Part shown: one piece after another, positions 21,101 to 33,299 of the stretch
How positions within the stretch are numbered: the stretch's first letter is position 1
Layout of the letters: every line of letters starts with the position of its first letter
NCBI GenBank assembly: GCA_963971425.1
Contig: OZ020517.1
Location: forward strand, 17,078,904 to 17,142,903
Length of the DNA stretch: 64,000 nt
Source: Bryoerythrophyllum caledonicum
Lineage: Eukaryota; Streptophyta; Bryopsida; Pottiales; Pottiaceae
Reading direction: 5' to 3'
Made by a program: the position numbers and the translations under genes
Notes under the pieces: model-generated
Database searches by the model: none
What the model was told of the DNA's origin: nothing
Seen by the model: the letters and a program-made list of their open reading frames with translations, nothing else

Positions 21101-22454
21101 ACTTTTTAAAAAGTTAAAAACGATGTGCTCATGGTGAAAAATGGACTAAAGCAAATCAGAAGAGAAGGGGAAATTTCTGCCGGCATTTAGCATTGAGTTG
21201 ACATGATAAAAAGCTATTTTCTAAATGCGCAATGAGAAATACTGAAATATCCCGATTTAGTATACTAAATTATCCCGATTCCAAAATATTTAAAGACTTT
21301 GTCATAGTATACTGAAGTGAATTTTCTTACTTGTATCTTACATGTGGTTTTGGAACATTTTTCAGGAAAGAATACGGGAAGATTTGGATATTTTGTATTC
21401 ACAACGTGGAGACTGTTGCAGTCAAACAATGTACCCGAAAATTCTATCTTTGATAACTTTTTCTTTACTCATGTTCTTAATACTCTGGGTTATCTTAATT
21501 TACAAATAGACTAAAGCTCAACTAAAACATCCGGTCCCACAGTGGTTGGTGGGCATTTTGCAATGACTTTTTGCACAATCTGCAATCTAGGAAACTCAGC
21601 GCGCCGATGGTACCTACGCTAGGCACAGTGGCAAATCAGTCTTCGGACGAGGGGTGAAGGCCTGAGTTTTCCTAGTGCGTCGTTTGTTGCATATTTCATT
21701 GTAACTTGAGTTGGTTCAAAACCAACACCGGGTAATGGGGATATGGATTTTACATTTCAAAACAAAAAAAAAAAAATGGAAAGAAAAAATAAATTAAAAG
21801 ATTGTGAAAAAAAAAAAAAAACAGCAGAATAAAGAAAGGAGGTGAAACGTTGCATGCCAAAAATCCCGCAAAAATTGTCTGTAGTAAGATCCACGCCAAA
21901 TTTTGAACTTATTTTCACACAAAAAGTATCACTTTTTACACTGAATCGGAACGAATGGGTGGAATGGAAGATGAGGTAAAACACTTCGGAGCTACAAAGA
22001 AATCGTCTCGTTACGAGACCCGATTTTGAGGGAATTGTGGCATCAACTATCAGAATAGGCTTTTCACCTCTCGGTAACGAGAAGTGAAGAAGGCCAACCT
22101 TCATACCACATTCTATATTATATTGAAAACGAAAACAATCATCATTTTAGATATTCAAAGTGGAGTTAAATGACGACTCTAATCACTTATCAACAACGGC
22201 ATCAATTTCAAAAAGGTTTATCACTGCAGGATCATAGAGTTGTCGATCTTTTTGTCTTGGTGGAGGGGACTTCATTGCTGCATATATGCTTGCCATTTGC
22301 AATGCGTATTGTGGCATATATGCAAATGGGGTAGGGCTGCGTTCTAATCTTCTGCTGCGTGACATAAGAAGGATAAACATTGAGCTATGTCCATTCCACA
22401 AAGTGCGTTGTAAATGCCAAAAGCCCGAAAATATTACTATACGAGCGATACTAC
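21101..22454. other. 3' flank of gene B; no gene seen
   Basis: AT-rich sequence. A single GTCTCGTTACGAGAC palindrome lies at about 22,006-22,020, the same motif that repeats every 106 bp in an intron of gene B. A related CTCGGTAACGAG occurs near 22,073. It may mark the outer part of the same mobile element. Confidence 0.5.
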
Positions 22455-25400
22455 TTACTCGTTCACGCAGCGCTTACGCTTCTTCACACGTCCTGAAAGG
22501 TCGACGTCGATGAAGTCTTCTTTGTCAAACTGAACGAGTGCAGGCTTGATGGGCACCTCATCTTGATCAGTGGAGGAGCTTCCTTCATGGTCGCATTCAA
22601 TTTCACTTTTTAACGGCAACAAAAAGGTGTTGAAAAGCTCCTTTTCGGCCTCTAAAGCCACAATATGTCTTCCATATTCCTTACACAGTCTCACCGAGGT
22701 ACCTGCGAGAAGCCAACATCAGATTGGCTGAACATGATTCTCATTACCTCGAAACACATCAATCATACTTACCAACGCCTGCTGTGGCATCGAGAACAAC
22801 ACCCTCGACATCGGTGGCGGATAATATTAGCGATGTTAAGAAGTGAGTCCCACGCTCCTTCGGTCCGCCCCACACTCTACCGTTTGTCGTCGTTTGAGTA
22901 TCATTCGTGGTGAAATTCCAGATTGCATCCCCCTGACAGATGTCTATTGAATTTCCAGCAAGTGCAGGATGGGTCCGAAAATGGAATCGGGATATCCGGC
23001 GAATAGTAGCGGTTGAGTCGCGCACAATTAGTGCAATCTTGAAAAGCGCCGTCAAAGCAGTCCCTGTCATTGCATATGTGTACATTCGATTCACACCGAC
23101 CCATTCCTTCAGAATCCTAAATCCGAGGAGTGGGAAGTAATCGGAGAACATCTGTTTGGTAACGCCACCATCATCGCTGTAGATTAAGAACAATGCGCCA
23201 TCGTCATGTAGAAACTTGTTTGCATATGCAAACAAGTTTTTCAAGCCAGTAGGGTCAACCACGTTCCATGCGGGAACCATGTCCGATACGCCCGGCACTG
23301 CCTTGCCGTCGGGGATCTCTGCAATGACAAGGTCAATCTTCGCTTCCTTGTCAACCATCTTTCCGTCCACAATGCATTTCTTTCCGTCATTGCAATCTGC
23401 AGTAAACTCAGCAATCTCCTGCCATATATCTCGGGAGATAGAGGCATTTAGAAGCAGGTTGGAAACTAAACTAGGCACACTCCCAAGGATTGGCATGACC
23501 ATGCGGTAAGGGGTTGGATCACCTAGTGAAGCTCCAGATGCAATTGAACGAGTTGGCTCCATTGATGCCGAGATGAGTGTGCCTGGAGACTTGACCAGTC
23601 GGCGCGTCTCTCTTTGCCGGATAGGCGCTGAACGCTCGGGTATCAATTCATTCACCGTAACCTCTTCCTCTTGTAAATCAAGGTCCTCATTCTCTCGTTC
23701 ATCCTCTCGGCCGCCTTCACTGTCCTGAATGTGGACAACCTCTTGAGAAAATGCGGTATCATTCTCCGTGGGTTCCGGTTGGCACTCTTCCTCAGGTAAA
23801 GGAGACTCGCCGCGTTCATCGCGTACCTTGTTTTCTACCACTCTCTTCAACGCATTCTTCTTTGCAACTCTACGTTCCTTGGCCTTGGCGTACTGTTTCT
23901 TCTTCTTTGATTCCGGACTCAGTGGTGGTAATCTAGGCTGCCGGGAAGCACGGCCTCTTCCTGCGGGCGCTACTTGCACCGCTTCCACTTCGGGTCCTGA
24001 AAGTGGACCGAGAAAATTCTTTGAATCCAGCTCTGTGTCATAGCAGTAGTTCTTGTTACACTCAACGTACCACAAGCATTCCTTCAGATGGTCGAGGGAA
24101 AAGACTGACTTCTGATATGCATTATACATGCACGTGTCTGAGTTGGTGGGATAGGCAGACTTCATCCAGTCGGGTACTCTGGCAATCGCCTTCTTGCCAA
24201 ACAGCTCATGGCGAATGTAGCGGTAAATGAATCGCTTGGCAATATCTTTCCGGCCCTTCACGTCTTCCCACTTTGTCAATCGTTGGAACGGTGAAGTTCC
24301 ACCAAAGACACCAGGGTATGCATGCGTCCATAGCCGACATTTCCAAGTTTCCAAGTACAATGTCCACTCTTCTACTTCGACATCTGGATTCAGGTTGAGC
24401 TGCTCCAGAACATCGTCGATGTCCTCCGCGATTTCTTCTTGAAGCTGCATTAGCAACCAATAGATTTAGCACATTCAACCTCACATCATTACATGTTGCA
24501 TGATCACTTACAAGTGCCCAGAATACTGCTCGATCGAGGTACATCTTCATTTGAGATTCTGAACATGGTTGAGGCCAGTGCTTCTCCTTCCGGTAAAAAC
24601 TGGGACTATTCCAGATTTTCAGCCACTCCACTTTATACTTTGCAGGCACGGGCGATGTCGCGATAATTTGGAGCTTTTCCAACCCCATGTCAACCTTGTC
24701 AATGTGATACTTTCCGTAGTGTAGACGAACCTGACCAATACAACAACATGAATGATAAATGTGCAAATTTTACACTAACCATTCCTTTAAGCAAGTTTTC
24801 TCTACTTCTATGCGTGATGCAACATATTGGTGCACTTCATATTGGAAAACCACTTAGAAATTACCAAAATCACCCCTTGACATGGATCCGCCATAGGCCC
24901 TGAAATCGGGTCTCGTCACGAGACTTGTTTTCCGGGTCTACGGCGCATCAATGCCCAGCTTGCTAACGGCCTCAATGGCAAGCCGGTCGTTGATGCCAGA
25001 AAATCCAAAAAGCATGTCTCGTTACGAGACTTGATATCAAGGCCACCAGGTGATCAATGCCAAATTTACCATTTGATTCCAAGGCAAACTGGCATTGATG
25101 CACCGGAGGCCCTCAATGTGGGTCTCGTTACAAGACCTATAATCAAGGCCACCTTCCATCAAGGCCGGGCTTGCTAATGGCTACCACAGCAAGCCGGGCA
25201 TTTATGCCCTAGAGGTCCCTAAAACAGGTCTCGTAACGAGACTTGATAAAAGGGTCACCGAGGCATCTATTCCAAACTTGCTATTAGGTCTCACAGGGAA
25301 CTTGGTATTGATGAAATGGAGGCCCATATAATGGGTCTAGTTACGAGATCAAATTTCAAGGCCACCGGCGCATCAATACCAAGAGTACTGAAGCTCACCA

Positions 25401-27407
25401 AGGCTCATTATAGACTGATGCCTCGATAACCATAAATATTAATTTTCGTAACAAACCCGTGTTTTGGGCTGCCGAGGCATCACTCTATGGGGTGCTTGCT
25501 GAACTCTAATGCCTTGATGTTTCATGGCCTGGATGCCTTGAATACACGTCTCGTTACATCCTTGGATTTCAGGCCCCTAACAACCATTAATCGGAAATCA
25601 TAAAAAACATCATGGCATCCCATACCATCTTGACCATGATGAGGAAGAACAATGACATTACAAATAGATGACAAGAGAAACTTGGTTGATTAAAACCTGA
25701 TCAAGGAACTCACGCCCTAACTCAGGGTTGGCCACAGGCGCGAGCTTCCCAAAGCGCTTTTGGAGTTTCATCTTCTTGGCGGATAGTCCCTCTTCGACAA
25801 ACTTCCGTAACTCCACACCGCTCTGCTTTGCCTTTTCAATCTCTAATTTGTATGCTACTCGCTCGTTTGAGGCTGCCTCTTGTATCTCGTCCTACTCCAG
25901 CATATATCAACATTAGAAATTCTGAAATACTTGTTTTGCAATAGTATATATATGACACCTTACCTGGAATAAGATTTTCACCATTTGACTTGCAGGAATT
26001 GGATACCACGCATCCCGTTGTCTCTTCAGACACTTGTTGTACGCCACCTCAGGAATCAAGTCCTTGAAGTATGAAATGTCTCGTTGTCCAAATATGCTCA
26101 CCCTGTCCAGTTCGTGCATTGTATTCGTCTTTATGTGCGCCTTCTCTGTAGCACTGTTTATCATGCACAAACTTTCAGTCTTTATTTCAAATCCCACAAT
26201 GTGCATAATATGTAATAGACTTACTTGTTCACAGCATGCATTGCCGCAAGTATCTTCGGAAATCCGTTCGGCCCAACATCAAGGATGATGCTCTCTGGTT
26301 CACCATTCCTTTGCATGAACTCCATGTCACCAGCCTTTCTTTCCTCCAAGAACTCCCTCCAAGCTTCATAGCGGTGGTTGCCGTCGTAGATATAGAACAT
26401 CTTTCCACTCAGATGCTCAAGATCCGCATCTCCCTTCAACCGTTCTTCAAAGTCTTTGTTGATTATGATCCACTCTTCTGACCACTGCTCGACCACTGCG
26501 CTTGACACTGCCATCTCCTCTCCGTCACGACCCGTTAGTGCAAGATAGAAGACAGCCGTCCCAGGTCGATAACCATGCTCGAACTGGTCCATCAATCTGT
26601 GCTTGTCAGTCTCTTGCACGCTATGAAGCTCCGGCATTGGCACCATGCGGCAAAGAGGCACGCGTAACCTGTCAAACTTGTCCTGTGGCTGTCGACGCAT
26701 GTACGTGATGGCTGCAAAGGAATCAGGGTTGTAAAGTATTCCCATCCGCTTCTCAATCTCCTTCACATCAATCTCTTCCTCCCTACCAAGATTGTCACCG
26801 TCGTCCTCCACCATTGCCATCTTCGGTCCCCTCCCCTTCTTCCTCTTCCCTTCAATCGGTGGGCTACCATCTGACCCTTCCATTGAGAGATCCAGGATGG
26901 CATCCGCATCAACCTTGGCGCCTTCAACATCGGCATCTAAGGCGTAGGCATGTTCACACTCTTCCGCACTCATCTCTTCGTCATCACCCACGACCTTTTC
27001 GGCATTTTGCTCCTGACCATCGCCGCTATCGCGGTTGCAAGTGTTCTCACCCTCCTCGTCCACATTCTCCATAGCCTCGTCAGCCCTCTCCTCCTGGTCA
27101 GCCGCCTAAACCAATCACACAAGGACAAAATCCGAATTAGACCTATAACAAACAAGTTTCACACCCAGAAATCCAAAAAGCCTTTAAAACCCTAAAAACG
27201 CACAAATCCACAAACCCTAAATCTCAAAAACCGAGATAATTGTTCAAACCCACAAATTCCTCCAAGATCGCAAACCCTTTCAAACACACATAATTTCAGA
27301 CCTACAAACTATCCAATCTTTTCTGAACGGACCTGTTTTTGCAACTTCCTCTTGCGAATGTTCCTCTCAGACTTCCTCACACTCTTCCTTCCAAACTTTT
27401 TGGTCAT
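22455..27407 (-). CDS. ParB-like plus methyltransferase-fold-like protein gene B (seven exons, intact)
   Basis: Exons (minus): 27407-27333, 27105-26225, 26153-25964, 25891-25697, 24730-24512, 24444-22773 and 22702-22455. All have GT-AG borders and consistent phase, giving about 1,159 residues. Exon 1 encodes a lysine/arginine-rich start typical of a nuclear signal, followed by an acidic region. Around residue 265, GKMFYIYDGNHRYEAW matches a ParB-like domain (xxIxDGNHRxxA). A coiled-coil-like charged segment follows. The C-terminal third has KIDLVIAEIPDGKAV, FLHDDGALFLIYSDDGG, then VVLDATAGVGTSVRLCKEYG and IVALEAEKELF: motif IV-like before motif I, as in beta-class N4/N6 DNA methyltransferases. 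The catalytic DPPY-type tetrapeptide is replaced by EIPD, so methylation is doubtful. ParB-methylase fusions are known in phages and bacteria; here the gene has introns and faces a transposase gene. Confidence 0.6.
24890..25400. repeat. 106-bp repeats carrying GTCTCGTWACGAGAC palindromes, in an intron of gene B
   Basis: The palindrome or a one- to two-base variant begins at 24,910, 25,016, 25,122, 25,228 and 25,335, a spacing of 106-107 bp. Between them recur phrases such as GGCATTGATG, AAGGCCACC and CAAGCCGG. The array sits inside the intron 24,731-25,696. A further half motif lies near 25,547 and a full one at 22,006, beyond the gene's 3' end. Confidence 0.85.
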
Positions 27408-27731
27408 TTTGTATGAATTGACTCCATAACCTTTTACCAATCTCACATGTGTTCCCCTCATGGCAATGCGCTCAACTTAATGACCAGCATACAAGCAACG
27501 CTACAAAGTGATAGCACTAACTCGACCTACAAATTCTATCCACCACATGAAAAAGAAAGGACTTCGGCTTGGCCTCCACCCCTCTCTATATTGTGAGAAA
27601 TTGGTGACATGGCAGCCGCGACTAATCATCATTATTTTACACCTTAACTTCTAGAAGGCGGCTTTTCATTTTCTACATCCTTGTAGCTCCAAATCAGAAC
27701 CCACTTGAGGACACATTAGATGAAAAATTAC

Positions 27732-28034
27732 CTGAATGTCTGTTAAGCGGGATGGCTCGAAAGCTACTTCAGCCTCCCTAGCTACGCACTCTGCTGTATG
27801 TGCTCCAATCACTTCCAATGGCGACATGTCAACTAATACTAGTACCTCTTCTTCGAGGATGGGAGTTGTTGGTGAAATCCGTCTAGCCATTGTTGCTGCA
27901 GGTAACTTAGCAAACTCTCCACCTAGGCGCCTCTTTGTCACCCCAACGTCTTCGGGCATTTTGCAAATCTCCTTTCCCTCGCGCCGCCGTCTTGCACGCG
28001 TGATCGCACCGCATTCCTCCTCGCGCAGATCCAT
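27732..28034 (-). CDS. Possible alternative first exon of gene B
   Basis: An ATG at 28,034 opens 101 codons (basic start, RARRRREGK) that end precisely at CAG/GTAATT (27,732/27,731), a good donor in phase 0. The exon beginning at 27,105 also accepts phase 0, so this could be spliced to gene B instead of the 27,407-27,333 exon. The ORF is not recognised as a known domain. Transcript evidence would decide. Confidence 0.35.
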
Positions 28035-28874
28035 CTGAAAGAGAGGCTACTTACGGTCTGATGTCCACCCTTTCTACTAAGTCGATATATCTAGGGCTAT
28101 CTCATTCCATTCTACATTCAAACCTCGTTCCCTGTAACACCCTCCATCTGCATGTGCTCGCATCTATTTTAAGTCCAAAATATCTGTCCACTGACCTTTC
28201 CACTGATGATTTGTTCTATCTTTACAATTAGGTGACTGTTGAGAATCCTGCAAGGATTTTATGTGAATTTATAATTCTGGGTAGTATTATTATCTTAACT
28301 AAGTAGAGACTTGCGCCGCTTCCCTACCTCATTTCAACCGATACTTCCCAAATATGAAAATCCGTCCAAGCAAGGACTGTCTAATTCTTGAATGCGAGAG
28401 GCTGCTTTACACCTTCTTCACCAGCATTCTACTTAAGTCCAAAAGATCTGTTCACTAACCTTCCCACTGACGAATTGTTCTATCTTTAAAATTAGGTGAC
28501 TATTGAGAATCCTACAAGGAGTGGAGATTTGCGCCGCTTTCCTCCCTCCTTTAAAGCAAAACTTTCCAATTATGAACGTCCATCGGAGCAAGGACTGTCA
28601 AATTCTTAAATGCGGACGGCTACTTTACACCTCCCTAGGCATCCACTGAAAAAATAATGATTTTTTTGAATTATATTCATGGTTACAATTCAAATTATAT
28701 TTTAGATCCCTTCTTTTAGCCCTCGCAAACGCTGTTATTCAACGATCACCCTTTTAATTACCAATGGCTCCTTCTCTTTTAAAGTATCTTGATGTAATAC
28801 ATATATTGACCTTCCATCTCCATATTCCAATACCCTTCTAGAGTTTAATCTCACTTACCTGTCTCGATATTCTC
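28035..28874. promoter_or_regulatory. Bidirectional intergenic region between gene B and the SWIM transposase, with a ~265-bp tandem duplication
   Basis: The two genes are head to head. A segment with AAGTCCAAAATATCTGTCCA, ATTAGGTGACTGTTGAGAAT and GCAAGGACTGTCTAATTC (about 28,167-28,425) recurs diverged at about 28,432-28,645. Promoter function is inferred from position only; no TATA element is singled out. Confidence 0.45.
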
Positions 28875-31800
28875 ATGACTTCCTCCTCTCCGTCTACTTC
28901 TCCCGCCATGGTTATGCTCCGTGCGAATGGCATTGGCGATCCTGTTGCGTATCCTTTGAGTGATGAGGGGTTTGCAACAGTTACTAGTGCGGCGTTAAGT
29001 GTTCGATTTTCTTTTCAACAGCTGAGTATATGTGTCGAGGAGGAAGTCTATGATGATGACTATTTGAAGTTGTTGTATACCACACCTCGACAAACGGTAG
29101 TGAATGAGAGTTTTGACAAAGAGTGGAAACTTGGAAAAGGCCAATATAGGGTCTATGGTCGCCTAGATTCACAGTTAAGTGCGTCCTCTATTGACCTCAC
29201 TTCTCGTCAGTCCACAACATGTAGTATGCAGACACTGCTTCCTGCTCTCGTCAATGTTAAGATCGAACCAGACACTGAGCCTGTCATCGTACTCTCATCT
29301 GACAATGAGGACACCCCCCCTAAGACTTGCCCTCCAAAGCTAAATGTTCCTAAGTCGTGTCGTCCTAGAGCCAGTTCTTTTACATCTACTCCACCGATAT
29401 CCTATCCCCCCATGTCTTGCTCTCCGAAACAGGACAAGGTACTTGTTATCGTCAGTGTTATTGCAGGTCTGAAGCGGTTGTCTTCTCGTGTTGGCGGCAA
29501 GAATCCATTGAAGAAATTGGACTTTGACATCATACCACACAAGCAGGTCAACTGTCTTCCCGCCAATTTCAATGGTAATGTGATATTCGAACTACCACCC
29601 GCTCCACCATCAGCGTCATCTACACAGGCTCGTAACATGCATGGCATGGACAAGCGGTACGATGGTCACCTCTGGACTAAGACAATCACGACAAACATCA
29701 TGAATGACGATGGCCTCCACTTTCGTACATCTAAATGTGTTGGGCACCTGCGTTGCGAGAACGTCGACTGCGCGTTCGTTCAACGAGATAATCGTATTTC
29801 GGAAGTGAACGAGCGGGAGTTTGATGGAATGACATCGATGACAATTGAGGTAGGTCAGAAAGCTCCCAAAAACACGCTACTTTGCAAGATCTGTGGAGAG
29901 CCACCAATGTGTATTGCCACGTGTGATGTTGTAGTATATTATGTCAGTGGTAAGCGCAACTGCACTCGTGCTTGTATCCACCTTGGTAGACATGTGCATC
30001 CTGTTAAGACTGGTGCCTATCGTGAGGTGAAAGATAAGATCAATAGTCTAATATGTGAGCAAGTAGAGAGAACTCCACGAGCGACTAAGAGTGCCATTGT
30101 GTTAGAAGCTAGCAAAGAACTCCTTGGAGAGTTCCTGTTGAGTGAAGAGGGTGAACCGCGTAAGATCCTCAGTGTCGATGACTTAGCCCCAATGCTAGAT
30201 AAATGCAAAGACATGGGATCCCCTAGCATTCGAAACAAGGTGGTGACGTTTCGGTACCTTAAGAGGTACGGTGTCATGGACGCTATCCTTAAACTTAGGT
30301 CAATGAGTAACTGGGCGTTTGTACAAAATAACAAATTCCCGAGTCAAGGTTCAGAAGCGGTTGTAGGAGGAGAAGCCAAAGTCTTTGTCTTCAAGATGTC
30401 CGAAGTTGGACCAGGCTCGGGCGTTGACCTTGTAAAGCGGATGCAGCCGGGCAATGATCTGGAGAATGCATGGTTGATGTTTGACCACGTCAAACGCCTA
30501 ATGGATTGGACAACCATGGGTTGTCACGTTTATGACACAACATATTGCAGGGTGATGACCATTGCATGCTGCGACTTGATGTCAGAGGATAAAGACGCAC
30601 ATGTACTATTTTGGGAGAACCTAAATGACGTGATGGGACGACATGGTGTGGCAAGTCCGACCTTCAAAGGATTCATGGCCGATGGTGCTCAGGCAAACTG
30701 GAATGCGGTGAGAGCTGTATATGGAGGCGGAGAAGCCATGGTGGACAAGGAGCGAACATGTCTTTTTCATTGGGCACAAAGTATGATCAAGTATACAGAG
30801 AAGTGCATTGCGGAAGGATTTCAAGAGCAACATAAGAGCCTGTGTAACCAATACAGGAAGGCAACCACCATGGAGGATGCCGATAGACTATACGACGCAC
30901 TTCAAGCATGGTATAGGATATCCGGAGCTGTTTCGGAAAAGGGTTTCGAAAAAATCACTAGTTGGCTTGGATTCTGGCACTTTCGTTACCGTCAATGGGG
31001 TGGATTTATGACTACGGTACTACTTCTCTTTCGGATCTGTATGTTGTCTTGCGTCCCTATATGATGTGATTGATACCCTAGGTCCATGAGGTTTAGCTTT
31101 TCATGTGTTGTTACAGACATGGGTTTTTCTGACTGGTTACTTCGCTATTTAATTCTTATTTCTCACATTGTTGTTGTTCTATTGCAGAACATGACCGCCG
31201 ATGAATTGGCCGAAGTGCCTTCATGCAATCTAGCCGAGACCATTCACAACAAATGGAAGCAAGCCTCGGGGAATAGAAGTCCCGACTTATACGTCGCAAC
31301 CGTCGACGACTACGTGCGTGCATTCCTGCACGTTGTGAACTATTATCAATTCCTCAAGGGTGATGTAGGTGGAACGGGGCCTAGCAAGGAAGAGCTAAAG
31401 CTCCGGGTAGCTGAGAGAAGAGCTCAAAGGACTGGCGATCCTAGTGTGCTCAAGGAGTCTATGCTAGGTATGCCAGGGGCGGTAGAATTCTGTATCCGCA
31501 CAACAAACAAGGCTGGCGAAGAGGTTTTTGGTTCACGCAAGCGCAAAGCAAACGTGCCATTTGGTGCCGAGGAGGAATCTCATCGACCGGATAAGGTCAA
31601 CTTCTCTTATCCCCGCTATACGTCCAATCGCGTGGGGACTACCCTAAACCCTCTTCCCATCATCGATGAAGATAACGGCGTCCGTGTTGACCTAGGCATC
31701 TCTGATGATGATCTGTCTCCGACACAACAAGCACAAGTGACACCATTGTTGTCTCTAATTCAAAGGGTTGGACTACGCCGTGTCACAGCAGTTCAAAAGA

Positions 31801-32684
31801 CCCATGTTGCATTGACGGAGTGGCACATTGCTCGGTTGCCGAAGAACTCAGCAAAGGCTTGTTGGGCACAACGGGCGGTTACAAAGAAGAAATGCGAGGA
31901 GAGGATTGTGAGACGTGGAATAGCAACTCCGGCACCAACATACAGTGGTTTTTATCGACACCCAAAGAAGACTGTCTTGGAGCCCACTGAATTCTACTTC
32001 TGCAACGATGCCATTGATCGGTGTGTGAAGGGTACAAGGCGTAGGTGGGTGGTTCAATATAAGAAGAATCAGGATAGGCCTCCTATCCCCGACGTATGGC
32101 CTGTTGTGGTGGGTACTAATCTTACACGTGGAGAGGTTGAGGATCTCGAGGCGGCTGGATTTCAACTCCCTCAAAGGCAGCACGTTCCTCCAAGTCGATT
32201 ATTTTCCAACGATCGGCCACCAAAAGACTTGAGTTCGATCCCTGTGCCCCTTGACGCTGCCAAAGTTCCTTGCAAGAGGGATGGAAAGGGGGTGAAGCGC
32301 ACCTCCAAGGCTCGCAACGAGAAACAAAGAAAGTCAATGGGGTCCGTTGACTCCCTCACGGCGTCCATTAAGTCCATCAGAATGCTCCCAGGTCCTGGGT
32401 TGGGGTGTCACATTTCCCTTGTTTCTCTTGGTACCCCACCCGAAACAGCAACCTATTCCGTTACAGTGAGTTCATTCCCCCATTGTTCATGTCCTTCGTA
32501 CAAGAAGACGTCAAAGACATTTAGGGGGAGGAACCAATATTCTCATTGCAAACATCTCTATTTCATCCTCTTGAAGATTTGTGGATTTAAACCTACCATT
32601 GAATTCATCCATGCATCTACCTTTAGCTGGAATGAGGTGAAGGAGGTTCTTGAACATGGCATTTTGACACACCCTTGGACTTAG
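28875..32684 (+). CDS. DDE transposase with SWIM zinc finger (MULE-like), intact, two exons
   Basis: Exons 28,875-31,016 and 31,188-32,684 (GT-AG, phase 0) give 1,212 residues without a premature stop. The N-terminal half is variable, then a Cys/His cluster around residues 285-380 (CVGHLRCENVDC, CKICGEPPMC). The catalytic core follows: VYDTTYCRVMTIACCD near residue 552, FKGFMADGAQANWNAV near 600, then a CLFHWAQS helix. After the intron comes SCNLAETIHNKW (Glu near 731), giving a D-D-E set. A SWIM finger (CSCPSYK ... CKHLYF) lies near residue 1,150. This order is that of Mutator-like element (MULE-type) transposases, nuclear enzymes that cut and insert element ends. It is divergent from gene B, 1.5 kb apart, which suggests one autonomous element of about 11 kb. 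Confidence 0.75.
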
Positions 32685-33299
32685 TATTTTTTTGTCTATT
32701 TCTTAATATAGAGGGCAGAACAATTCTAGCCCAAGACTTCAAAGTAGTGGCGAAGAGAACATGGAATTGTAGTTGGTGTATTTGGATTTATTCAAATCAT
32801 TCTATTTTTAAGCATTCATGTCGAATTAATTCCATTCATTTCAGTAATCCTAGTGTTTGATGTCTTGGTACCGAGAGGTGACGGATTTGATATCCTGGTA
32901 TCGAGAAGTGAAAATTTGATGTCTTGGTACCGAGAGGTGACGGATTTGATATCCTGGTACCGAGAAGTGATAATTTGATGTCTTGGTACCAAAAGGAGAC
33001 TGTAGGAAAGACAATTTCATCTTTGATTGTATTCTTCATTCTTACAGTTGTTGTGTGCAATCTTTTTATACCTTTATATCATTGAATATGGTGAAGGAGC
33101 TAACAATCATTATAAAATACAAATAAGTACAAATTTCTCATAATATATCATTGTTTATTTTTAAAAATTAAGAAAGTGCTGCAAGAATTTACACAATTTT
33201 GAGACATTGGAAAATTCTAGTTTTAGTTTTTTTTTTTAAATCTAAAAATATACCAATTCTTTCCTGAATTTTAGAAATATATTTGAATATTCTTGATAT
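32685..33299. repeat. 3' flank with 59-bp (2 x ~30) tandem repeats
   Basis: GATGTCTTGGTACC starts at 32,859, 32,918 and 32,977, and GATATCCTGGTAYCGAGAAG lies between them, so each 59-bp unit is two related halves of about 30 bp. Such arrays are common just inside the ends of plant DNA transposons, and this one lies 175 bp beyond the transposase stop codon. The remainder to 33,299 is AT-rich and without a gene. Confidence 0.7.
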
